Positions 7,271 to 13,331 of a stretch of 29,557 nucleotides of DNA are shown piece by piece. Position numbers and translations under genes: made by a program. Under the pieces are notes generated by a model. The model had not been told where the DNA came from. It searched no databases and saw only the letters and a program-made list of their open reading frames with translations. Position 1 is the stretch's first letter. Each line of letters starts with the position of its first letter. The stretch is from a virus. The stretch covers positions 1 to 29,557 of the IMG/VR virus record IMGVR_UViG_3300009164_000253; one strand, given 5' to 3'.

Positions 7271-7693
7271 ATGAGTGACGAAAAAACTGTAATCAAAATT
7301 AAATGCGACATTTATTGGGCGCAACACAACAAGGTGAATGATATGTCTGGTAAGTACCAGCTTAATCTTTGCAACCTGTCAGAGGCTGCTTGTGCTGCTC
7401 TCGAAGAGATGGGTATCACTGTTCAAATTGGTGATGATAAGAAGGCTGAGATGGGCAGATACATTACCTGCAAATCTGAGAAGCCAATCAGAGTGTATGA
7501 CACTGATGGTGACGAGATCAATGAGAACATTGGTAATGGCAGCAAGGGTAAGGCGATGGTTGGTTCATACTCTTGGACATACAAGAACAAGAAAGGCGTT
7601 AGCCCTTCATTAAAGAAGCTGGTTGTAACCGACTTGGTTGAGTACAACGCAGCAGGTGGCGGCTTGTCTGCTGATGATGAGGACGTTCTGTAA
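7271..7693 (+). CDS. Probable ssDNA-binding protein (T7 gp2.5-like role)
   Basis: A 140-aa protein beginning MSDEKTVIKIKCDIYWAQ after a strong AAAGGAAA SD; the longer frame from 7235 lacks a ribosome site and runs through the leader hairpin. The body alternates beta-strand-like segments, consistent with an OB fold (KYQLNLCNLS, GRYITCKSEKPIRVY, VGSYSWTYKNK). It ends in a flexible Gly/Ala stretch and an acidic tail SADDEDVL. Acidic C-terminal tails are typical of T7 gp2.5 and bacterial SSB, where they contact polymerase and helicase. Its place between the polymerase and the gp6-like exonuclease matches the SSB-exonuclease order of such modules. Assignment is by position and features, not by a diagnostic motif. 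Confidence 0.65.
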   Translation: MSDEKTVIKIKCDIYWAQHNKVNDMSGKYQLNLCNLSEAACAALEEMGITVQIGDDKKAEMGRYITCKSEKPIRVYDTDGDEINENIGNGSKGKAMVGSYSWTYKNKKGVSPSLKKLVVTDLVEYNAAGGGLSADDEDVL

Positions 7694-7848
7694 TGACTAC
7701 AATTACCTTGTCACTATCTGTTGACGCTGTCAACATTGTTCTTATGGGGCTAAGCAAATTACCTTATGAGATGTCTGCACAACACATCAACACCATTCAA
7801 CAGCAAGCTTTAGAGCAGATGAAACCTGCTGAAGATAAAGCTGATTGA
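7693..7848 (+). CDS. Conserved small phage protein, 51 aa
   Basis: The ATG at 7693 shares the last base of the SSB stop TAA, and its TGA at 7846-7848 shares a base with the exonuclease start (TGATG). The sequence 'MTTITLSLSVDAVNIVLMGL' then SKLPYEMSAQHINTIQQQA fits a short phage family with the pattern 'L.V..VN.VL..L.KLPY..S...I..IQQQA', of unknown function. A beta strand followed by two helices is likely. It is probably co-translated with the flanking genes. Confidence 0.75.
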   Translation: MTTITLSLSVDAVNIVLMGLSKLPYEMSAQHINTIQQQALEQMKPAEDKAD

Positions 7849-8564
7849 TGATTGCCTTAGTCGATAGCGATATCATTGCTTATCGAATCGCCTTTGCATG
7901 CAAGGATGAAAACATCAACACTGCTAAGCACTCGCTTGATAGTTATGTTGTTGACATTCTTGTACGTGGAGTTGATAACACATTTCCGTCTTGCTATGTT
8001 GACGATTGGAAACTCTACCTTACAGGTAAAAATAACTTTCGCATCGACATAGCTAAGACAGCAGTGTATAAAGGCAATAGAGTGGCTCCAAAGCCTGAGC
8101 ATCTTGCTGCATTACGTCAGCATCTTGTGAAGCACTGGGGAGCCACCGTTGTTGATGGACAAGAAGCAGACGATGCCATTGCCATCCATGCTACATTGCT
8201 TGCATGCGAGAACAACATTGTTGTTTCCCTTGATAAAGACTTAGATCAAATACCCGGATGGCATTACAACTTTGTAAAGAACATTGGCTATCACATCACA
8301 CCCCAAGAAGCAACCTATAAATTTTATCATCAGATATTAACTGGTGATGCTGCCGATAACATCATTGGTTTATTTAAGGTTGGTCCTGTTAAAGCTAACA
8401 AGATATTGCAAGAGTGTGAAGATGAACTTGCTCTTTACAAAGCATGTGTGGATGCCTATGATGGTGATGAAGAGAGAGTGTTTGAGAATGCACAACTATT
8501 ATGGCTTCGTAGATACGAAGGACAAACATGGGAACCACCAAAGGAATTAATTAATGGAAGATAA
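7848..8564 (+). CDS. T7 gp6-like 5'-3' exonuclease (FEN/PIN-type)
   Basis: Flap/5'-exonuclease of the FEN superfamily. In T7-type replication gp6 removes RNA primers and degrades host DNA; here the same role is inferred. The 238-aa protein carries the metal-binding acidic set Asp6/Asp8 (LVDSDII), Glu106, Asp108, Asp109 (QEADDAIA), Asp129/Asp131 (LDKDLDQ) and Asp167/Asp170 (TGDAADNI). A helix-3-turn-helix region follows (LFKVGPVKANKIL). The ATG at 7848 is used because it overlaps the upstream TGA; the frame also contains a TTG one codon earlier. It overlaps the next gene by 11 nt. Confidence 0.88.
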   Translation: MIALVDSDIIAYRIAFACKDENINTAKHSLDSYVVDILVRGVDNTFPSCYVDDWKLYLTGKNNFRIDIAKTAVYKGNRVAPKPEHLAALRQHLVKHWGATVVDGQEADDAIAIHATLLACENNIVVSLDKDLDQIPGWHYNFVKNIGYHITPQEATYKFYHQILTGDAADNIIGLFKVGPVKANKILQECEDELALYKACVDAYDGDEERVFENAQLLWLRRYEGQTWEPPKELINGR

Positions 8565-8892
8565 ACAACTTAAACCAAACGATGTTGCTGTAATCCTACG
8601 TCCAACGTTTGAGAATGGTGAATGGACTCAAGAGTTTGAAGTGTTGGTCACAGGCTTTGGTCCAATCGCTATGAAGAAAGAAGATATGGATCAGATGATT
8701 GGTATGGGTGTATTGCTTGCCTCTGTCATTCCATTGATGGACACTGACGAACAGTTTACTAAGATGGTTACAGACCATTGCCATAAATTCTATGGTGATC
8801 TTGGTGAGTTTGAATATAACCCAGACCATGACAGCTTCAATGACAAATTCACTTTGTCTGTTGATACTAAAACTCATGGGGGAATACAATGA
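8554..8892 (+). CDS. Hypothetical protein, 112 aa
   Basis: An acidic soluble protein with an N-terminal beta hairpin (DVAVILRPTFENGEW, EFEVLVTGFGPI). A Met-rich helix follows (MKKEDMDQMIGMGVLLASVIPLMD), then a mixed C-terminal part. The start lies inside the end of the exonuclease gene after AAGGAATTAATTA (SD AAGGA). The layout resembles small phage proteins of unknown function. It is followed by an ATGA overlap with the zinc-ribbon gene. Confidence 0.65.
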   Translation: MEDKQLKPNDVAVILRPTFENGEWTQEFEVLVTGFGPIAMKKEDMDQMIGMGVLLASVIPLMDTDEQFTKMVTDHCHKFYGDLGEFEYNPDHDSFNDKFTLSVDTKTHGGIQ

Positions 8893-9299
8893 AACCTAGA
8901 GTTTGTACCACTTGTTTCTATGGTGAACTTGAAACCAGCAACAAGCCATGCATTGCATGTACTGGCTTTAGTAAATGGGTAGACGTTGATACGTTTATTG
9001 AAAAGCCAATTGATGTTGGTGTCAAGTATGACAACGACAAACCCCAGTGGACTTTGCTTCCATTCAAATCTGTAACGCAAGTTGTTGAAGTGTTGACGTA
9101 TGGTGCTAAGAAATATGCACCAGACAACTGGAAGAAAGTTCCTAACGCACGTCAACGCTATACCGATGCTGCATTCAGACACATCACTGCATATGTTGGT
9201 GGTGAAAAGAATGATAGTGAAACAGGATACAACCACTTGTCACATGCCATCTGTTGTTTGCTATACTTGCTAGCATTTGACTTAGGGGAAGACAAGTGA
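8889..9299 (+). CDS. Zinc ribbon plus dATP/dGTP diphosphohydrolase-like domain (DUF5664 type)
   Basis: Residues 1-30 form a small zinc ribbon, with Cys6, Cys9, Cys21 and Cys24. Residues 44-133 match the phage family called DUF5664, or 'dATP/dGTP diphosphohydrolase N-terminal': VKYDNDKPQWTLLPF, then VVEVLTYGAKKYAPDNW, RYTDAAFRHITAY and a polar, metal-binding-like segment with Glu106, Asp109, Glu111, His116 and His119 before a hydrophobic helix (CCLLYLLAFDLG). All-alpha NTP pyrophosphohydrolases of this kind act on (d)NTPs, so nucleotide-pool control is a reasonable inference beside the reductase gene. The substrate cannot be told from sequence. Starts in an ATGA overlap and ends in a GTGA overlap. 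Confidence 0.72.
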   Translation: MKPRVCTTCFYGELETSNKPCIACTGFSKWVDVDTFIEKPIDVGVKYDNDKPQWTLLPFKSVTQVVEVLTYGAKKYAPDNWKKVPNARQRYTDAAFRHITAYVGGEKNDSETGYNHLSHAICCLLYLLAFDLGEDK

Positions 9300-9502
9300 A
9301 TGATTTAAAAGTCACCGTTACTCAGGTGGTCAATGGTTACATCGTTAGTTATTCTGAGTATGTTAACGATGTAGAAACCAGTGCTGAGTTTGTAGCCCTA
9401 GACCTTGATGAGGCTCTAGAAATTGTCCGTGATTGTTATGAACAAACAATTGATGGTGCTGATCTATCAAATGTTTTAGATGAAACAATCCCTAAAGACT
9501 AG
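9296..9502 (+). CDS. Hypothetical protein, 68 aa (GTG start)
   Basis: GTG start at 9296 overlapping the upstream TGA, with AGGGG (9284-9288) 7 nt before it, which supports this start. The protein is acidic with a three-strand opening (LKVTVTQVVNGYIVSYSEYV) and a closing helix (LDEALEIVRDCYEQTI). The 'V....NG(Y/W)IV......E.(V/F)A.....AL......' layout is common among small phage proteins of unknown function. Its last 23 nt overlap the HNH gene. Confidence 0.65.
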   Translation: MNDLKVTVTQVVNGYIVSYSEYVNDVETSAEFVALDLDEALEIVRDCYEQTIDGADLSNVLDETIPKD

Positions 9503-9857
9503 GAACGGTGGCGAGTGGACGGATGCTAGGTTCAGAAGCTTTGTCATCTCAGCTTTGAGAGCAGCATCAAGACGCTATCCCCCAAAATATAAGGCACTTA
9601 AGAATGCCTTTGTAGGTAAGAAGATAAATGCAAAGAGTAATAAGATGGCAATGCACTACAAGTGCGCTGCTTGCAAGAAGATCTTTGTTGCAGTGGATGT
9701 ACAGGTAGATCATATTGAACCCGTTGTAGACCCCATAGAGGGCTTCCAAACGTGGGATATATTTATCAACCGACTCTTCTGTGAGATTGAGAATTTTCAA
9801 GTGCTATGTAAACCTTGCCATAAAACCAAAACTGAAAACGAAAGGAAACCTAAATGA
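9480..9857 (+). CDS. HNH endonuclease
   Basis: HNH nuclease with a zinc-binding frame: Cys62-x2-Cys65 and Cys110-x2-Cys113 flank the beta-beta-alpha core containing Asp77-His78 (VDHIEPV), Asn105 (IENFQVLC) and His114 (CKPCHKTK). The N-terminal helix region GEWTDARFRSFVISALRAA is conserved in phage HNH proteins of this size. Because it begins at residue 11, the start must be the ATG at 9480. Free-standing HNH genes may be homing enzymes or packaging/processing nucleases. Here it is embedded in the early operon with overlaps on both sides, so it may be a normal phage component and not an insertion. No SD is evident; translation may rely on coupling. Confidence 0.88.
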   Translation: MKQSLKTRNGGEWTDARFRSFVISALRAASRRYPPKYKALKNAFVGKKINAKSNKMAMHYKCAACKKIFVAVDVQVDHIEPVVDPIEGFQTWDIFINRLFCEIENFQVLCKPCHKTKTENERKPK

Positions 9858-10213
9858 TAAGTCTTAACATGTATGAAGAGAACGAAGACGGTAGTGCCAA
9901 CTGTATTATCAATATGGACAAACAAGATGTTGAACATCTGATCAACTTTGCTGTTGTTAAATTGTTAGAGAAAGGTATTAAAGAAGGCGAAGACCTTACA
10001 CCTACCGCCAAGGATTTAAACAAAGAAGATGCCATTGTTATTAGCAGTTTAAAGAGACAGCTTGTTAACACCTATACACCTATCAGCAATCACATTGAAG
10101 ATGAAGAGACTAGGTTCCGTATCCGTCAATGCTGCAAGGACTTGCTAGGGTATTACATGATTCCATCAGAGGCAGAAAGTTATATTAAACAGATAGAAAA
10201 CATCCACGAATAA
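9854..10213 (+). CDS. Hypothetical protein, 119 aa
   Basis: Starts at an ATGA overlap after AAAGGAAA, a good SD. The protein is acidic and helical: an N-terminal strand (ANCIINMDKQDVEHLINFAVVK) runs into a helix, followed by a charged linker around residue 50. Two helices close the protein (RFRIRQCCKDLLGYYM, EAESYIKQIENIH). I recognise no enzyme motif. It is the last gene before the terminator at 10283-10306. Confidence 0.65.
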   Translation: MISLNMYEENEDGSANCIINMDKQDVEHLINFAVVKLLEKGIKEGEDLTPTAKDLNKEDAIVISSLKRQLVNTYTPISNHIEDEETRFRIRQCCKDLLGYYMIPSEAESYIKQIENIHE

Positions 10214-10246
10214 TACTATCTTATTAGATTAACAAAGGAGATAGTA
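10214..10246 (+). repeat. 8-bp inverted repeat upstream of the reductase
   Basis: TACTATCT (10214-10221) and AGATAGTA (10239-10246) are perfect inverted repeats 17 nt apart, right after the stop of the 119-aa gene. The right arm contains most of GGAGATAGTAA (10237-10247), an 11-mer that recurs at 12267-12277 on the other side of the reductase gene. Function unknown; it could be an RNA hairpin or a binding site. Confidence 0.4.
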
Positions 10247-10257
10247 AGCCATAGCAT
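10229..10257 (+). promoter_or_regulatory. Weak promoter candidate upstream of the reductase
   Basis: TTAACA (10229-10234, 5 of 6 to the -35 consensus) is followed after 17 bp by TAGCAT (10252-10257, 4 of 6 to the -10). A transcript starting here would meet the terminator at 10283-10306 before the reductase gene, which would be an attenuator-like layout. Found by eye; low certainty. Confidence 0.25.
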
Positions 10258-10282
10258 TTTTCTGTATAACTACTATTCCGTT

Positions 10283-10306
10283 GGGAGCCATGTGCTCCCT
10301 TTTTTT
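10283..10306 (+). terminator. Rho-independent terminator
   Basis: GGGAGC (10283-10288), a 5-nt loop and GCTCCC (10294-10299) form a 6-bp GC-rich stem, followed by seven T residues (10300-10306). This is a textbook intrinsic terminator for + strand transcription. It ends the early gene string before the reductase, whose TTG start is 22 nt downstream, so the reductase needs read-through or its own promoter. Confidence 0.85.
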
Positions 10307-10327
10307 CCCCCTCAACTGGAGCATTAA

Positions 10328-12244
10328 TTGCAAAACATAACAACACCTTGGTCAACCATAGGATACATCACTTACAAACGTACATACTCTAGACGCTTAG
10401 ATGATGCAAACCCCAATAGCCGTACTGAAGAATTCCCTGACACCGTCAATCGAATCATCAAAGCATCTAACGATCAGCTTGGCTGCAACTTTACCGAAGA
10501 AGAACAAGACAAACTACGCAGCTATTTGCTGGGCTTAAAAGGCACTGTGGCTGGACGATTCTTGTGGCAGCTAGGTAAACCTACCGTAGATCGTTTGGGG
10601 CTGTCTAGCCTTCAAAATTGTGCCTTCACTGTGGTTGATAAACCAATTGAACCATTCACTTGGGCTATGGATTTGTTGATGCTTGGCAGCGGAGTAGGCT
10701 ATAACATACAGAATGAAAACGTTAATAAGATTCCCCCTGTCAATCCAAATTTTGTACCTCCTACTCGCACTGATGCCAATGACGCTGACTTTATTGTTCC
10801 TGACAGTCGTGAGGGATGGGTCAAGCTTCTTGGCAAGACGCTTAAGGCAGCGTTACTTAGCGATACAAGCAAGACGGCAACGTTCACGTACAGCGCACAA
10901 CTAATTCGTGGTAAGGGTGCTGCCATCAAAGGCTTTGGTGGTGTTGCGTCTGGTCCAGAAGATCTGTGCGAAGGCATTGCCAAAATCTCTACAGTGCTAG
11001 AGAAACGTGCTGGTAAGAAGCTACGCCCCATTGATTGTCTTGACATCATGAACATCATTGGATCCATTGTTGTTGCTGGTAATGTACGTAGGTCTGCACA
11101 GATTGCCATTGGTGATCCAGATGACATTGAGTATTTGCTAGCAAAGCGTTGGGACTTGGGCAACATCCCATCATGGAGAGCTATGTCTAACAACAGCGTT
11201 GTGTGCCATGACATTGGTGACTTGCATGACTTCTTCTGGGATGGCTATGAAGGTAAGGGTGAACCGTATGGACTCATCAACCTTAAGTTGTCTAGGAAAG
11301 TTGGCAGACTAGGTGAGACACAATACCCTGATCCAAAGGTGCAAGGATATAACCCATGTGCTGAACAGTCTTTAGCAGATAAAGAAACCTGCTGCCTAGC
11401 AGAAATCTATTTGCCTAACATTGAAAGTGAAGATGAGTTGTACGATGTAGCATCATTGCTCTATCGAATCAACAAGCATAGCTTGGCATTGCCTTGTCAC
11501 TTAGAAGCTACAGAAGCCATTGTGCATGAGAACATGCGTATGGGTATCGGTGTCACTGGTGTATTACAATCCACTGAAGAACAAAAGAGTTGGCTTGATA
11601 AGACGTACATGAAGCTACGTAACTTGGACGAGTGGTATAGCCAGAAGCATGGCTTCAATAAGTCTGTAAAGCTAACCACAGTTAAGCCATCAGGTACGTT
11701 GTCTTTGTTACCCGGTGTAACACCCGGCTGTCACCCTGCTTATGCACGTCATATGATTAGACGTATCCGCATTGCAGCAAACCACAACTTGGTGCAGGTG
11801 TGTCGTGACAAGGGATACCCTGTAGAGTATCAGCAAAACTTTGATGGCACTGAAGATCACAGCACAGTGGTTGTGTCATTCCCATTCCGTCATCCTGACC
11901 ATGCTGTGCTTGCTAAAGACATGACTGCCCTCCAGCAATTGGAAACAGTGAAGTGGTTGCAGGAAGTGTGGAGCGACAACAGCGTAAGCTGCACTGTGTA
12001 CTACCGCAAAGAAGAGCTACCTGAGATTCGTAAATATCTCAAGAAGAACTATCGTAACAACCATAAGAGCCTGTCATTCTTGCTGCACTCTGAGCATGGA
12101 TTTAAACAAGCACCATTGGAAGAAATTACAGAAGAGCAATACAACCAACTGGTTGCTAGCACTCAACTAATTACATCCATTGATGAAGCTAACATTGGTT
12201 TAGATGACAGCGAATGTGCAACTGGTGCATGTCCAATTCGGTGA
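10328..12244 (+). CDS. nrdJ: Class II (B12-dependent) ribonucleoside-triphosphate reductase
   Basis: Monomeric adenosylcobalamin-dependent ribonucleotide reductase of the Lactobacillus RTPR type, which makes dNTPs from NTPs without a separate radical subunit. The 638-aa protein has the redox pair Cys98 (SSLQNCAF) and Cys355 (ETCCLAE), the thiyl-radical Cys344 with Asn342 and Glu346 (YNPCAEQ), and the C-terminal shuttle pair Cys630/Cys635 (ECATGACPIR). The VKPSGTLSLLPGVTPGCHPAY block is also diagnostic. It is about 100 residues shorter than the Lactobacillus enzyme. The start is a TTG at 10328: GGAG at 10318-10321 lies 6 nt upstream and no ATG fits the conserved N-terminus (TYKRTYSRRL). It is flanked by a terminator upstream and a hairpin downstream, so expression is probably separate from the other early genes. 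Confidence 0.93.
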   Translation: MQNITTPWSTIGYITYKRTYSRRLDDANPNSRTEEFPDTVNRIIKASNDQLGCNFTEEEQDKLRSYLLGLKGTVAGRFLWQLGKPTVDRLGLSSLQNCAFTVVDKPIEPFTWAMDLLMLGSGVGYNIQNENVNKIPPVNPNFVPPTRTDANDADFIVPDSREGWVKLLGKTLKAALLSDTSKTATFTYSAQLIRGKGAAIKGFGGVASGPEDLCEGIAKISTVLEKRAGKKLRPIDCLDIMNIIGSIVVAGNVRRSAQIAIGDPDDIEYLLAKRWDLGNIPSWRAMSNNSVVCHDIGDLHDFFWDGYEGKGEPYGLINLKLSRKVGRLGETQYPDPKVQGYNPCAEQSLADKETCCLAEIYLPNIESEDELYDVASLLYRINKHSLALPCHLEATEAIVHENMRMGIGVTGVLQSTEEQKSWLDKTYMKLRNLDEWYSQKHGFNKSVKLTTVKPSGTLSLLPGVTPGCHPAYARHMIRRIRIAANHNLVQVCRDKGYPVEYQQNFDGTEDHSTVVVSFPFRHPDHAVLAKDMTALQQLETVKWLQEVWSDNSVSCTVYYRKEELPEIRKYLKKNYRNNHKSLSFLLHSEHGFKQAPLEEITEEQYNQLVASTQLITSIDEANIGLDDSECATGACPIR

Positions 12245-12263
12245 TATACTGGTTGATAAGGAT

Positions 12264-12289
12264 TGTGGAGATAGTAACTTGTCTCCACA
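12264..12289 (+). promoter_or_regulatory. Hairpin in the intergenic region after the reductase
   Basis: TGTGGAGA (12264-12271) pairs perfectly with TCTCCACA (12282-12289) around a 10-nt loop. No T-run follows, so it is a poor terminator; it could be an RNA stabiliser or processing site. The left arm and loop contain GGAGATAGTAA (12267-12277), identical to 10237-10247 upstream of the reductase. Confidence 0.5.
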
Positions 12290-12317
12290 TCATTGCTAAC
12301 ACATGGAGACATTGGTA

Positions 12318-12500
12318 ATGCGTCATTTCATTATGTACTATGTAAGTCAAGACAACATCTTTAAAGGACAGATTCACATCTCAGCTATGACAGTGTCAGA
12401 AGCACAGGATAAATTCTTTAAATGGTTGAGAGATCAACATGACTACGCACACTTGTGGTCATTAGAAATTAAACTTGTAGAGATTGAATGTAGTTTATAA
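12318..12500 (+). CDS. Hypothetical protein, 60 aa
   Basis: The ATG at 12318 is chosen because GGAGA starts at 12305, 9 nt before it; an in-frame ATG at 12303 has no SD and sits on that site. The protein opens with a beta strand (MRHFIMYYVSQDN), then GQIHISAMTVSEAQDKFFKWL forms a strand-helix pair. The end is a further strand (HLWSLEIKLVEIEC). This beta-alpha-beta layout resembles small phage proteins of unknown role. It is likely co-transcribed with the next two genes. Confidence 0.65.
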   Translation: MRHFIMYYVSQDNIFKGQIHISAMTVSEAQDKFFKWLRDQHDYAHLWSLEIKLVEIECSL

Positions 12501-12519
12501 TTAATGATAAGGAAAAAGT

Positions 12520-12705
12520 ATGAAACCAGAACGTAGCGCACCACTTCGTATTCAGTTTGATCAAGGCTACTATGCCTTCACTAGAGGATGGATTAATAAC
12601 CAATACCATCCTGACAGTGTGGCAGGTAAAGAATGGCAACGGGGTTTTAATCGTGGCTACTTTGATAATCTAACTAAGATGTCTGATGCAACGCAAAAGG
12701 TTTGA
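12520..12705 (+). CDS. Small RMF-like protein, 61 aa
   Basis: Starts after AAGGAAAAAGT, a strong SD. The core 'FDQGYYAFTRGWINNQYHP' followed by AGKEWQRGFNRGY has the spacing of ribosome-modulation-factor/CrpP-like small proteins: G..A...G....P, then a W..G(F/W) helix at residues 39-47. In bacteria RMF dimerises 70S ribosomes, but phage proteins with this pattern have no established role, so this is a resemblance only. The gene overlaps the next one by 20 nt. Confidence 0.6.
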   Translation: MKPERSAPLRIQFDQGYYAFTRGWINNQYHPDSVAGKEWQRGFNRGYFDNLTKMSDATQKV

Positions 12706-13120
12706 TAAAGAACTCCACGACATATACGACAAACTAGGAAGAGACACAGTTAAAAGCTTTGTCTCTTCTTTTTGGGATATGCAAGCTATAGACAATCCTA
12801 ATAGGTATGGTATTGACCTACACCTATACAAAGAAGATGTGTTGATTGGGTATGCAGAGGTTGAGGTTAGGCTTGCATGGAAGACTATTGAGTTTCCATA
12901 TGAAGACTTGAATGTACCTGAAAGAAAGCGAAAGCTTTTAGTGCAGAAACTGCCAACAACTTTCTTTTCAATCAATAAAGATGCAACAGCTTTGTTTCAT
13001 TGTGATGCAGCAGAGGTGTTAGCTTCTGAGGTGAAGGAATGCTACAATAAATATGTTGCCAAGGGAGAATACTTCTTCAAGATTCCCTTAGACAAACTCA
13101 CTCACGTTGTCTTAAACTAA
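12686..13120 (+). CDS. Hypothetical protein, possible PD-(D/E)xK-like nuclease fold, 144 aa
   Basis: The N-terminal helices (RFDKELHDIYDKLGRD) are followed by a strand block YGIDLHLYKED...GYAEVEVRLAW. Asp44, Glu58 and Glu60 are arranged like the GxD and ExE acidic residues of restriction-endonuclease-like folds. The usual Lys/Glu partner is represented only by ExE, so activity is uncertain. Later segments (FPYEDLNVPERKRKLL, TTFFSINKDATALF, YFFKIP) look like beta strands with a conserved-looking 'VP.RK' turn. No T7 gp3-like resolvase is visible in this window, which makes a junction or DNA-processing role attractive but unproven. Its last 23 nt overlap the opposite-strand gene. Confidence 0.6.
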   Translation: MQRKRFDKELHDIYDKLGRDTVKSFVSSFWDMQAIDNPNRYGIDLHLYKEDVLIGYAEVEVRLAWKTIEFPYEDLNVPERKRKLLVQKLPTTFFSINKDATALFHCDAAEVLASEVKECYNKYVAKGEYFFKIPLDKLTHVVLN

Positions 13121-13331
13121 CATAGGTTCCACAGAATGCACCAAGGCAAGCAGGTATCAGCAGCCAGTGATTGGTTGTATATTCTATGACAGCTACACTA
13201 GCAATCAAGAACACCATCACAGCCAGCACACTTGCTCTTAAAGCATTACGTTCATTCACTGACTTAATATAATGTGTGTACAAAATATCAGTGAAGAACA
13301 GGGCAAAGAAAGTTAATAACCAGTCGGTCAT
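13098..13331 (-). CDS. Small membrane protein, 77 aa
   Basis: The last gene of the leftward strand, starting one base before the stop codon of the amidotransferase-like gene and converging with the rightward 144-aa gene over 23 bp. Three hydrophobic helices are visible: residues 3-19 (DWLLTFFALFFTDILY), 33-50 (ASVLAVMVFLIASVAVI) and 56-71 (WLLIPACLGAFCGTYV). Similar short membrane proteins ('FFTD..(Y/W)..YI..V.E....AA......L..IEY......(L/I)PA.LGA..GTY') are found in phages and bacteria without a defined role. No terminator is seen between it and the opposing gene. Confidence 0.75.
   Translation of the reverse strand: MTDWLLTFFALFFTDILYTHYIKSVNERNALRASVLAVMVFLIASVAVIEYTTNHWLLIPACLGAFCGTYVSLRQRE

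Noticed and set aside
8889-9299. Evidence for a diaminopurine (Z) genome
   Set aside because: Only a diphosphohydrolase-like domain is seen; there is no PurZ-like gene and the polymerase lacks recognisable features of the known Z-genome polymerases.
10699-11214. 171-aa minus-strand ORF inside the reductase gene
   Set aside because: It lies wholly within a gene with all catalytic residues conserved and shows the composition of a shadow frame; no start signal or plausible domain.
12303-12317. ATG at 12303 as start of the 60-aa gene
   Set aside because: It lies on the GGAGA that serves the ATG at 12318 and has no SD of its own.
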